A DNA stretch of 64,000 nt from Litorimonas sp947503715 (GTDB taxonomy: Bacteria > Pseudomonadota > Alphaproteobacteria > Caulobacterales > Maricaulaceae), in NCBI RefSeq assembly GCF_050271975.1, contig NZ_CP189850.1, positions 124,001-188,000 on the forward strand, in the 5' to 3' direction. The stretch's first letter is position 1. Every line of letters starts with the position of its first letter. The position numbers were made by a program, and so were the translations under genes. A model generated the notes under the pieces. That model worked only from the letters and a program-made list of their open reading frames with translations. It was not told where the DNA came from and ran no database searches. Shown in pieces: positions 35,429-44,093 of this stretch.

Positions 35429-36217
35429 TTAAAGCGTCAGCCGTTTGACAGTTCTGACGTCTCCAATGCGGGCGACGGCTTCGGTGACGGGCTCAATCGT
35501 GACAGTCATATGATGCGCATTGGCATGGAGCAGTCTGTCCCCTTCGATCACAATTCCCACATGACCCGCCCAGAAGAGGAGATCACCCTCACCTCTGGCC
35601 TCATAATCAACGGTGTTCCCTAAACCGGCTTCCTGCTGATCCGCATCCCGAGGCGCATCCACACCGATCGCGGCGAGTGCACTCTGCACCAGGCCGGAGC
35701 AATCAACGCCGCCCCCACCTGTGCCGCCCCAGACATAGGGCAGCCCGACCATATCGGCGGCGATATCTGTATAATCTCTATCTGCGCTTTCATTCATAAG
35801 GCGCAGATGTTTGAGATGGATATACCCAACCCCTCCTAAATCCAGAAACTCGCCAGAGACCGTACCCGTCACGCAAGCATTGCGGGGTAAGAACCTGAAG
35901 ATTGTGGATTTGATGTCAGGAGAGACAAAAACGGGCGCCGATACCACGCTAACAGTATGGGTTGGCGCGGCGGCGTCTCCCGAAAGATCACGCGCACGGA
36001 TTAACCCGATATAATCTATCCGGTCGGAGTCGGGCAAAATTGAGAGCAAGGCCCCCATCGCAAAATCTCCCCGCCTGTCAAAAATCTGAAAACGCTGTCC
36101 GAACAGGGCCTGCGTTCCCATGCCCGAGGCCACGCCCAATGTCGTATAAGGCGCAGCAATATAGGCCGATTGCAGTTTTACATCTGCGGGAAGTGTAACG
36201 CGGGGATCAGAGCTCAT
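35429..36217 (-). CDS. NlpC/P60-family peptidase with N-terminal SH3-like region
   Basis: 262 residues. Residues about 20-140 look like two SH3-like folds. The catalytic NlpC/P60 domain follows with C173 (GVDCSGLVQ), H219 (WAGHVGIV) and H231 (LLHANAHH). Such enzymes cut the D-Glu-diaminopimelate link in murein peptides. No signal peptide is visible, so it probably recycles murein peptides in the cytosol, as do dipeptidyl-peptidase VI-like enzymes. Preceded upstream by a MarR gene on the same strand. Confidence 0.9.
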   Translation of the reverse strand: MSSDPRVTLPADVKLQSAYIAAPYTTLGVASGMGTQALFGQRFQIFDRRGDFAMGALLSILPDSDRIDYIGLIRARDLSGDAAAPTHTVSVVSAPVFVSPDIKSTIFRFLPRNACVTGTVSGEFLDLGGVGYIHLKHLRLMNESADRDYTDIAADMVGLPYVWGGTGGGGVDCSGLVQSALAAIGVDAPRDADQQEAGLGNTVDYEARGEGDLLFWAGHVGIVIEGDRLLHANAHHMTVTIEPVTEAVARIGDVRTVKRLTL

Positions 36218-36249
36218 AACGTAGTCATGGCCTATAGGCTGCGTTTAAT

Positions 36250-36675
36250 TCAAGACCGTTCAGCCTGAATGATATCCGCAAATTCGGATAGAAAATGAAT
36301 GCCGGCAGAGGTCCGCGCGAGTACAACGGATCGCTTGTCACGGTGATCCGGTTGGCGAACAATATAGCCAAGCTTGCATAAACTATCCGTCGCACGACTA
36401 ATCGCGGCCTTCGTGACCTGTAAATGCGCCGCGAGAGAGCGGACGGTATGCGGGCCTTTCTCAAGATATATGGTCATCAACATCGCGAGTTGACGTGCGG
36501 AGAGATCAGGACTGTCAGAGCGGACAGTCTGAAGCGTAACGCGGTGCCAAAATTCGAGACTATCCGTACGGGACTGCCGCTCTAGCTTAGCCGAAGGTGC
36601 GGGACGATTTGGTAGAGCGTCCGGATCTGTCGAGGACACAACGCGCGGGGACAGAACGGCTTCCAATGCTGGCAT
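36250..36675 (-). CDS. MarR-family transcriptional regulator
   Basis: 141 residues. A 40-residue Pro/Ser-rich N-terminus precedes the winged helix: LSARQLAMLMTIYLEKGPH, recognition helix VTKAAISRATDSLCKLGYI, wing RQPDHRDKRSVVLA. Acts as a dimer on DNA. It reads into the NlpC/P60 gene 32 bp downstream. Ligand and targets unknown. Confidence 0.9.
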   Translation of the reverse strand: MPALEAVLSPRVVSSTDPDALPNRPAPSAKLERQSRTDSLEFWHRVTLQTVRSDSPDLSARQLAMLMTIYLEKGPHTVRSLAAHLQVTKAAISRATDSLCKLGYIVRQPDHRDKRSVVLARTSAGIHFLSEFADIIQAERS

Positions 36676-36843
36676 AATCTATCACTCCCCAATGATGTGT
36701 TTGAATGTGGTCCTCTACGAATCATGGATTCGCACACTCATGATTCCGCGGTCAAGGCGCGTCACACGCCTTTCTCAACTCAAAGAGTCAAGTGACTCAA
36801 AAACCACAAAACTTTTTAAAGGCTTTTCCGTCATTATCGTGGG

Positions 36844-37938
36844 ATGCGCCGCGATAGCTCATATCCCAACGAGAGCTCGACCTTTTTCCAGAGGCGGGAC
36901 CGCTTACCTCTTCATGGTTTGGCGGCGCTTCGTATCCTGATCGTCCTCATGATTGGGCTGGGCTATGCCTCAACAATGGGCTTAGGCACAGAGAGTTTTG
37001 AATGGGGTCATCATTGGGGTTACGATCCCTCTTGGTACGGACTCCAACTGCTCTTCCTGCTTTCCGGTTTTCTCGCCGCGCGGTCCATGACGCAAGGTCG
37101 TACGATTGTCGAATTTTTTAAGTCACGTCTCTTCAGTCTTTGGCCGGCCTTACTCACGGCAACTCTCGTGACAGTCCTGATTATTTATCCCCTCATGTGT
37201 GCCCCGGATGCACCCGTAAAAATGGACGCGCTCGACCTGACAGCCTATTTTTTCAAAACGGTTTTCCTGATTGATCCCGGCTCCCGCATGCCGGGCCTGT
37301 TGGATGATGCGAAATATATGTGCCTGATGCAGGGCGCGATTTGGACATTGCGCTGGGGCTTAATCTTACACGTCGCGTTTCTTTTTGGCTGGATGACGAA
37401 GCTTTTGCAAAACCGTCACCTTGCACTGGTATCCGCAGTCTTGGGACTTGCCGGGTATGTGAGCACTGTTTTTCTCGCCGTCAAATTTCCGGCCTTCGCG
37501 CAAATTATAGAACCTGTCCTACCGGGGATCCGGCTTGGATATATCTATCTCTGTGGGGTTGCACTGTTTTCTTGGCAGCATAAATTGCCGCGGCGTTTGT
37601 TCACGATTTGGATTATCGCCGCGCTGTTGGGCGCAGCTGCAACCTTCCATTATCACGTCTTACCCTGGACACCCTTAATTGAGATCTTGGGCACCGCATT
37701 TTGGGCGACACTCTGTATTGGGTTCCTCACCCACGCGCCACTTGCAATGCGGCGCTGCCCCAGATTGGCGCCCGTTCTCTATGTCACGATCTGGCCGGCC
37801 GCACAGATCATTGTTGCGCTTGTACCGGAATTGAACGCCTTCGGAGTCATTGAGTTTTCAGTCCTGCTGGCCTCATCAACAGCAGTGGTCGGGTTCCTGC
37901 TACTCCGTCAGGCGCGCATTCAACCCACCCGCCTTTAG
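36844..37938 (+). CDS. Acyltransferase-3-like membrane protein
   Basis: 364 residues with about ten membrane segments. LHGLAALRILIVLMIGLGYA and LLFLLSGFLAARSM correspond to the N-terminal pattern of acyltransferase-3 proteins, with the Arg and the SGF motif, but the usual His of the first segment is missing or replaced (GLGYAS). It could be a diverged OpgC- or OafA-like enzyme. The 3' end overlaps the convergent aminopeptidase gene by 39 bp. Acceptor unknown. Confidence 0.7.
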   Translation: MRRDSSYPNESSTFFQRRDRLPLHGLAALRILIVLMIGLGYASTMGLGTESFEWGHHWGYDPSWYGLQLLFLLSGFLAARSMTQGRTIVEFFKSRLFSLWPALLTATLVTVLIIYPLMCAPDAPVKMDALDLTAYFFKTVFLIDPGSRMPGLLDDAKYMCLMQGAIWTLRWGLILHVAFLFGWMTKLLQNRHLALVSAVLGLAGYVSTVFLAVKFPAFAQIIEPVLPGIRLGYIYLCGVALFSWQHKLPRRLFTIWIIAALLGAAATFHYHVLPWTPLIEILGTAFWATLCIGFLTHAPLAMRRCPRLAPVLYVTIWPAAQIIVALVPELNAFGVIEFSVLLASSTAVVGFLLLRQARIQPTRL

Positions 37939-39324
37939 CCAATGATAGACGGCGCGGACGCCGTACATATCACCGCCCTTGGGATGCGCAGCCCGCGCCG
38001 TCGGGTTCCAGCCATATGTGTCAAAATGCATCCAAGGTACATTTTTCACGAATCGCTCGAGGAAAAGGCCCGCCGTCATTGCCCCTGCAAATCCGCCGCC
38101 TGAATTTTTCAAAGTGGCAATCGGGGAACTGAGCATGGAATTATAGGGCTGCCAGAGCGGCATATGCCAAACCGGGTCCTGCTGCGCCAAGCCGTGGCGC
38201 GAGACGGGCTCTATCGGGGCCGTCCGGTTACAGAACATGGGGGGCAGATGCGGGCCAAGCGCAACACGTGCAGCGCCTGTCAGCGTTGCGAAATCAATCA
38301 TGAAGACCGGATCGCTCTCTGTGGCTTTCGTCAGCGCGTCGCCCAAAACAAGTCGCCCTTCTGCATCCGTATTGTCGATCTCAACCGTTATGCCCAAGCG
38401 CGTATTAAGGATATCTCCCGGCCTGTAAGCATTGGCCGAGACCGCATTTTCAGCAATCGCGAGCAGGCAGTGCAAACGAACGGGCAGGTTTGTCGCCATG
38501 ATAAGTTTTGACAACGCCAGCGCATGGGCCGCGCCGCCCATATCTTTTTTCATCAGCCGCGCACCGGAAGCGGATTTCATATTCACGCCCCCCGTATCGA
38601 AGGTGATACCCTTACCAATAATCGCGAGTCGTGGATGGGAAGGATCACCCCACTCAATCTCGACGAGGCGGGGCGCTTCATGCGCGGCGCGGCCTACCGC
38701 GTGGATCATGGGATAATTTTCTTCGAGGAGATCTTCCCCCACGACAGAGCTTATGTCGGCATCATAGTCTTTCGCCAAATCCCGCGCCGCCTGATGCAGG
38801 GCCACGGGCCCCATATCCCCGGCGGGCGTATTGATGAGATCGCGGCAGAGTGCGGTAGAAGCCACGGTCGCCATGATTTCCACATGGTCTGAATCATCCT
38901 CCAAGACGAGAAGCGGCGGATCGGATTTTTCCGAGAGGTAACGGTCAAACCGATATGCCCCCATGCCCCAACCAATCGCGGCCAGGCGGGCACTCATATC
39001 GGACGGTATATGGCCAAGGACATAGTGATTTTTGGGAAGCGCTCCCCCCAGCACACCTAACCTCATCTCGACAGTGTCATCACTTTGTTCGGGACCACAG
39101 CCCAGAAGAACCAATCGCACCCGACCTTCCGCATCCGGCAAACGCAAACGTTGGCCGGCCTCCCCTTTAAAGCCGCGTTCTTCGGCAAATACTTGCTGCG
39201 CGTCAGTCAGTCCTGCGGCGTAACGGTCCCAATGTTCGGGGCGCAGGACATCAATTTTGACGGGTACAACCCCGCTGGGCAGGTCTTTATGCAGAATAAA
39301 TGGCGTGGCGGTCTGGTTTAACAT
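37900..39324 (-). CDS. M17-family leucyl aminopeptidase
   Basis: 474 residues from ATG 39324, which follows GAGAGGA at a good distance. The metal and active-site segments are all visible: GKGITFDTGGVNMKSASG, KKDMGGAAHALAL and the family signature NTDAEGRLVLGDAL. M17 enzymes are hexameric, use two metal ions and remove N-terminal residues from peptides. Cytosolic. The N-terminal domain (about 150 residues) is diverged, as in the PepB-like branch. Confidence 0.93.
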   Translation of the reverse strand: MLNQTATPFILHKDLPSGVVPVKIDVLRPEHWDRYAAGLTDAQQVFAEERGFKGEAGQRLRLPDAEGRVRLVLLGCGPEQSDDTVEMRLGVLGGALPKNHYVLGHIPSDMSARLAAIGWGMGAYRFDRYLSEKSDPPLLVLEDDSDHVEIMATVASTALCRDLINTPAGDMGPVALHQAARDLAKDYDADISSVVGEDLLEENYPMIHAVGRAAHEAPRLVEIEWGDPSHPRLAIIGKGITFDTGGVNMKSASGARLMKKDMGGAAHALALSKLIMATNLPVRLHCLLAIAENAVSANAYRPGDILNTRLGITVEIDNTDAEGRLVLGDALTKATESDPVFMIDFATLTGAARVALGPHLPPMFCNRTAPIEPVSRHGLAQQDPVWHMPLWQPYNSMLSSPIATLKNSGGGFAGAMTAGLFLERFVKNVPWMHFDTYGWNPTARAAHPKGGDMYGVRAVYHWLKAGGLNARLTE

Positions 39325-39361
39325 TAAATTCCTCTCACTGACCTGTGCTGCGGTCAATTTG

Positions 39362-39376
39362 CTAACGCGGCGTTAA
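39362..39376 (+). promoter_or_regulatory. Near-consensus CtrA box before the TadD-like gene
   Basis: CTAA, seven bases (CGCGGCG), TTAA, then CC: one mismatch. It lies 80 bp before the TadD-like ATG at 39457 and 38 bp before the aminopeptidase start on the other strand. A further TTAAC half-site is at 39396. Confidence 0.45.
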
Positions 39377-39456
39377 CCCTCTTCGTTCAGGTTTGTTAAC
39401 GAAATCAGGCTCTCCTGCAAATCAGGCTTATGGGTCATTCTCCAGATGAGGTCGAT

Positions 39457-40629
39457 ATGAAACCGTTCAAGATGACTGCGCTATTTGCGACAACGGCCCT
39501 ACTTGTCTCCGCCTGCGCGGTCGCGCCCGAAATGAATGAGCAGGAACTGCAGATTAAAAGCGATCTGGCCGTCGATAATAATCTGCCCGCCACGCGTCAG
39601 ATGCGCGACGCGATTGAGACGCAGCCCATTTTTGCGCAAGCTGCATTTTGGTCGAACGAATATAATTTAAATCCAGGCGATCTGGAATCCGCGATCAAAC
39701 TGGCCGCAGCGGTTCGGAAACTCGGCAATCCTAACCGCGCCATTGAAATTACGCAGACAACGCGTGCGCTTTATCCGCGCGACCCTTATTTAGTCGCGGA
39801 ATATGCGGCCGCCCTCATCGCGGCCGAACGGTCTGTAGATGCGATGCAGCCCTTGGATCAGGCGCTCGCCATGACGCCCGCTTATGGGCGCCTCTGGTCC
39901 CTGAAAGGGGCGGCCTTGGATCAGCAGGAACGTTACGGCGAAGCGCGTCAATATTATCAGCGGGCGCTGCAGATCACGCCGAATGATCCGAATGTTCTCG
40001 CCAATATTGGGTTCAGCTATGCGCTCTCCGGCGACGCAGTGACGGCCGAGCAATGGCTACGTCGCGCCGTTAATATGCCGGGGGCTTCGCCGAGTGTGCG
40101 TCAGAACTTGGCCCTTGTGCTCAAACTTCAAGGCAAAATTGAAGAAGCCGAGAAGATGGTGGCGCTGACGCGCGGCCCGCAAAATATTCAAATCCAAGCC
40201 AAACCAGCGCTACGGCCTGTCATGAGCCAAACACAATTGGCGCAACCTAAAATGGGACAACCTCAAGCGCGGATGTCCATGGGACCCGCGCAAGGCCAAA
40301 ATTACTCCAGCGCGGCGGAGGCCGCACGCGCCATGGCCAATCAAAAAACGGGAGAGCGCATCGCGCCTGTTCAATCTCAAACTTCCGCCGAAGCTCAACA
40401 AGCCATGTTGGATCGTATTTCCAGAAACTTACAGACACAACCAACGACCACAACACCCCTGCCGTCGCGTCCACAGACGCGACAAGCCTATCCACAGGCC
40501 CAGCAAATGCCGCCCCAAGCCTATGCCCCGCTCCAAGCCGCACCACCACAAGCCATGGCGGGCGGGCCCGTGCAGCAGCAAACACAACAAGCACCCGCGA
40601 GACGTCAAGCTAATCGTCGTCGTAGGTAG
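39457..40629 (+). CDS. tadD: TadD-like TPR lipoprotein of the Tad pilus system
   Basis: 390 residues from ATG 39457 (GAGG five bases before). Lipoprotein signal with LLVSAC, then about five TPR repeats between residues 60 and 215 (GNPNRAIEITQTTRALYPRD, ERYGEARQYYQRALQITPND). The last 170 residues are Gln/Pro/Ala-rich and low in complexity. TadD is the outer-membrane pilotin-like partner of the secretin in Tad systems. Its position facing the tad operon and the CtrA box in front support this. A shared terminator separates it from tadC. Confidence 0.82.
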   Translation: MKPFKMTALFATTALLVSACAVAPEMNEQELQIKSDLAVDNNLPATRQMRDAIETQPIFAQAAFWSNEYNLNPGDLESAIKLAAAVRKLGNPNRAIEITQTTRALYPRDPYLVAEYAAALIAAERSVDAMQPLDQALAMTPAYGRLWSLKGAALDQQERYGEARQYYQRALQITPNDPNVLANIGFSYALSGDAVTAEQWLRRAVNMPGASPSVRQNLALVLKLQGKIEEAEKMVALTRGPQNIQIQAKPALRPVMSQTQLAQPKMGQPQARMSMGPAQGQNYSSAAEAARAMANQKTGERIAPVQSQTSAEAQQAMLDRISRNLQTQPTTTTPLPSRPQTRQAYPQAQQMPPQAYAPLQAAPPQAMAGGPVQQQTQQAPARRQANRRRR

Positions 40630-40652
40630 CTTTCCACCAAGTCTCTAAAAAC

Positions 40653-40687
40653 AAAAACCCGCCTTCTATTAGAAGGCGGGTTTTTTA
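40653..40687. terminator. Bidirectional terminator between tadD and tadC
   Basis: Arms 40653-40667 and 40671-40685 (AAAAACCCGCCTTCT / AGAAGGCGGGTTTTT), three-base loop, followed by T on the plus strand and A on the minus side. It ends both convergent transcripts. Confidence 0.95.
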
Positions 40688-40724
40688 TTGACTTTAAATC
40701 ATCAAACCCGTGATTTTTTCGAAT

Positions 40725-41684
40725 TTAGAAAGCCTCGCCCAGACGCATACCCGCAGGTGTCAGGATGACGATGAACAGAACCGGCAGGAAGAATAGAATC
40801 ATCGGCACGGTCAATTTCGCCGGGAGAGCAGCCGCTTTTTTCTCAGCTAGCATCACGCGCATCTGACGATTTTCATTTGCCATTGTTCGAAGCGTATCAC
40901 CGAGTGGTGTACCATAACGTTCAGCCTGAACCAACGCCGTCGCCACCGCACGAATACCGGGATGATTATTTCGACGGGCCAGGTTTTCATAAGCCAATCG
41001 CCGTGATGTTAGATATGATAATTCTGCCGTCGTTAAGGAAAACTCTTCCGCCAATTCAACCGAAGCATCCCCCATTTCTTCTGCAACTTTACCAAAAGCG
41101 AGTTCGACAGACATCCCCGATTCCACACAAATCAGCAGCAGATCCAGAGCGTCCGGGAAAACGGGCATAATCGACGCGAGTCGTTTCCCGGCGACATTTT
41201 TAATATAGATACCGGGCAAATAATATCCAAACAGCATCATCCCAATAGACAGCGCGACACGACGCAGCATGTCCCAGCCAGGCAGGTTTAAGACGACAAA
41301 GATGAGAAAACCGAGTAGGCCTAAGACAATCGGTGCGACCAAACGTGCCATATAAAAGGCGTAAATAGGTTTCTGACCCCGAAGGCCCGCTTGTGCCATT
41401 TTATCCTTAAGGTCTGAGGCTTCGAGAAGTTTTTCAAGACTGAAGCGATCCACCATATTCTTGGCGACGCCCTTGCCATCAGCGCGAAGGCTGGCTTCCG
41501 ATTGAAGATTTGCCAAACGATCCTTGCGCATACCTTCCCGTGCGGAGGCAACGGATTCCATGCGTTTCTTTTTCTTGTCGCCCTCCAACATCGGAATGAC
41601 GACAATCCAAATCGTGTACATAACCAGCGCGGAAATCAGGATGGCGCCGGCTGTTGAAAACATGGCGAGGGATTCAGGTGACAT
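40725..41684 (-). CDS. tadC: Tad pilus inner-membrane platform protein TadC
   Basis: 319 residues of the GspF/T2SSF family. Membrane segments at about residues 10-30, 112-160 and 290-315 flank the cytosolic GspF domain (FPDALDLLLICVESGMSVE, EFSLTTAELSYLTSRRLAYE). With TadB it forms the platform that CpaF drives. Last gene of the minus-strand operon. Its start is 18 bp after the tadB stop. Confidence 0.93.
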   Translation of the reverse strand: MSPESLAMFSTAGAILISALVMYTIWIVVIPMLEGDKKKKRMESVASAREGMRKDRLANLQSEASLRADGKGVAKNMVDRFSLEKLLEASDLKDKMAQAGLRGQKPIYAFYMARLVAPIVLGLLGFLIFVVLNLPGWDMLRRVALSIGMMLFGYYLPGIYIKNVAGKRLASIMPVFPDALDLLLICVESGMSVELAFGKVAEEMGDASVELAEEFSLTTAELSYLTSRRLAYENLARRNNHPGIRAVATALVQAERYGTPLGDTLRTMANENRQMRVMLAEKKAAALPAKLTVPMILFFLPVLFIVILTPAGMRLGEAF

Positions 41685-41702
41685 ATCTGCTTCTCCGTCG
41701 CG

Positions 41703-42689
41703 CTAAAATTTAAAGTTAATCATTTTACGCATCATCATAGTGCCGAAAAACATCATAGCTGCGCCGATCATCAAGTTTCGTTGACCGGTTTTTGTTGTGT
41801 AGAGATCCATCATGTAATCGGGACTCATCATTGTGGTCAGACCCATGACTATGATGGGAAGTGCGCCGATAATAATCGCAGACACCTTGGCTTCCGCAGA
41901 GAGCGCCTTGATTTTCTCTCGCAGCATTTTCCGCCCACGCAGTACATTGGACAAGTTCGCCAAGGACTCGCCCAAATTACCACCCGTTGATTTCTGAATA
42001 TTGAGAACCGTTGCGAAGAAGTTTACTTCGGAAATCGGCATACGCTCATACATTTGTTCAAGGCAGACTTCGATCGGAATACCCAATCCTTCACCTTCAA
42101 CAACGCGGCGGAATTCTGTGCCCAGAGGTTCTGGGCTCTCATGCGCAATAATTTTTAGACAATCACCCAAAGGCAGACCGGTCCGCACACCCCGCACGAT
42201 AATATCCATCGCATCCGCAAAATGAGACGTAAATTTAGCCTGACGTCGCTTGATGGCCGAATTCAAAATAAACCGGGGCAATCCGAAGCCCAAAATAACT
42301 GCAAGACCCAAACACATGAGTGGTCGCAGCCCGAGAACAAAAGGTACGCCTCCGCCCATAACCGCCAGCACCAGCGAAATAACCATAAATGTTTGCGGCT
42401 TTGTTTTCCAATCCGCTTGGACTAACCGGGCCTTGAGAGATTTCGCCTTCTTCTTTTTTTCATTCTGACGTTCTTCAATTTTTCCAAGGGACTCTTCAAT
42501 CTGTTTTCTTCGATTGCCGGAATCTTCGACTTTGAGCTTTTCCTTTATATTGCTGCCCAGCGTTTTCTTTCCCGCAAATTCACGCACGCGTTTGGTATCA
42601 GAGGATGATTTATCTCCGCCCAAGAAGAGGAAGGCAATACAGACAACAATGCCGGCAGCACAAAGCGCGATGAGAGTTTGCTGGTCCAC
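41703..42689 (-). CDS. tadB: Tad pilus inner-membrane platform protein TadB
   Basis: 328 residues, GspF/T2SSF family. An N-terminal membrane anchor, a charged linker rich in Lys and Glu (about 30-90), two membrane helices, the GspF domain (FADAMDIIVRGVRTGLPLGD, GNLGESLANLSNVLRGRKML) and a C-terminal membrane pair. It begins directly at the cpaF stop, so the two are co-translated. Confidence 0.94.
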   Translation of the reverse strand: MDQQTLIALCAAGIVVCIAFLFLGGDKSSSDTKRVREFAGKKTLGSNIKEKLKVEDSGNRRKQIEESLGKIEERQNEKKKKAKSLKARLVQADWKTKPQTFMVISLVLAVMGGGVPFVLGLRPLMCLGLAVILGFGLPRFILNSAIKRRQAKFTSHFADAMDIIVRGVRTGLPLGDCLKIIAHESPEPLGTEFRRVVEGEGLGIPIEVCLEQMYERMPISEVNFFATVLNIQKSTGGNLGESLANLSNVLRGRKMLREKIKALSAEAKVSAIIIGALPIIVMGLTTMMSPDYMMDLYTTKTGQRNLMIGAAMMFFGTMMMRKMINFKF

Positions 42690-44090
42690 CTAACTGCCCG
42701 CTTCATCCAGCGCTTCAGCCAGATCTTTTTCAAGGTTAAAGTAACGCGCACGATCCCAGAAAGCCGGGCGGGCGATACCGGTGGATTTATGCTCACCAAT
42801 AATATTGCCCTGCGCATCCTCACCGTCCATCTCATAGACAATCAGATCTTGTGTGACGATCACATCGCCTTCCATACCGATCACTTCGGTGATTTTCGTG
42901 ATCCGACGGGACCCATCCCGCAGACGCGTCGCCTGCACGATTACATCGACAGAGCCGACGATCATTTCCCGAATTGTTTTCGCCGGGAGGGAAAAGCCGC
43001 CCATCGTAATCATAGATTCCAAACGAGACAGTGCTTCACGCGGGGAGTTAGCATGGAGCGTTCCCATGGACCCATCATGACCCGTGTTCATGGCCTGTAG
43101 CAAATCAAAAGCTTCCGGCCCCCGGACCTCACCCACGATAATCCGTTCCGGACGCATCCGCAGACAGTTTTTCACGAGATCCGCCATGGTGATCTTACCC
43201 TTACCCTCAAGATTGGGCGGGCGCGTTTCGAGACGCACGACATGCGGTTGTTGCAACTGCAATTCCGCCGCATCTTCGCAGGTAATGATACGCTCATCCG
43301 GATGGATAAATCCTGTCAATGCGTTGAGAAGCGTCGTTTTACCAGAGCCAGTACCGCCGGAAATGACGATATTACACTGACACGCGCCAATGATCTGCAA
43401 AACGCGTGCACCCGCCGGCGAGATTGAACCGAAATTCACAAGATCCCCGAGACGCAGTTTATCTTTCTTAAACTTCCGAATGGTCAGCGCGGGTCCATCA
43501 ATTGAGAGGGGTGGCGCAATCACGTTCACACGAGAGCCGTCCAAAAGACGCGCATCACAAATGGGCGAGCTTTCATCGACGCGACGGCCCACTTGGCTCA
43601 CGATACGCTGACAAATATTCATCAACTGCGTATTATCGCGAAAGCGGATATTTGTTTTGATCATCTTACCATTGGTTTCGATGAAAACGTGTTTCGCGCC
43701 ATTGACCATAATATCGGCAATATCATCCCGCGCGAGCAAGGGCTCCAGCGGACCATAGCCGAGAATATCATCACAAATTTCTGTAATTAATTGATTTGAT
43801 TCGGCGACAGATAAACGAACATTTCGAATCGCGATAATTTCATCAACAATACCACGGATCTCTTCGCGCGCTTTATCAGGCTGCATGCCTGCCAAGGCGG
43901 AGACGTCAATGGTTTCAAAAAGCGCATTAAAGATGGTCGCTTTTGTTTCGTAATATTCTTCGCTCGGCTCATTACTCCGGCTACGCGGTGCATCACTCGC
44001 ATGCGTGGGCGCAGGCGCCGCTGCCGCTTTTGACGGTTTTGGCGCAGGTGCATCACCCGCAAGCGCGAGGTCGGATTTTTTACCGAACAT
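42690..44090 (-). CDS. cpaF: Tad pilus secretion ATPase CpaF/TadA
   Basis: 466 residues. An Ala/Pro-rich N-terminus, the N1 domain, then the VirB11/PulE-type ATPase with Walker A GGTGSGKTTLLNAL near residue 245, Asp box, Walker B-region RMRPERIIVGEVRG and the His box GHDGSMGTLHANSP. The hexamer powers both assembly and retraction of Tad pili in this family. Co-transcribed with cpaE three bases upstream and tadB. Confidence 0.96.
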   Translation of the reverse strand: MFGKKSDLALAGDAPAPKPSKAAAAPAPTHASDAPRSRSNEPSEEYYETKATIFNALFETIDVSALAGMQPDKAREEIRGIVDEIIAIRNVRLSVAESNQLITEICDDILGYGPLEPLLARDDIADIMVNGAKHVFIETNGKMIKTNIRFRDNTQLMNICQRIVSQVGRRVDESSPICDARLLDGSRVNVIAPPLSIDGPALTIRKFKKDKLRLGDLVNFGSISPAGARVLQIIGACQCNIVISGGTGSGKTTLLNALTGFIHPDERIITCEDAAELQLQQPHVVRLETRPPNLEGKGKITMADLVKNCLRMRPERIIVGEVRGPEAFDLLQAMNTGHDGSMGTLHANSPREALSRLESMITMGGFSLPAKTIREMIVGSVDVIVQATRLRDGSRRITKITEVIGMEGDVIVTQDLIVYEMDGEDAQGNIIGEHKSTGIARPAFWDRARYFNLEKDLAEALDEAGS

Positions 44091-44093
44091 GTT

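Noticed and set aside
36844..39324. Frameshift or misassembly at the acyltransferase/aminopeptidase overlap
   Set aside because: Both frames are intact; a 39-bp convergent overlap is acceptable in a dense genome with several such overlaps.
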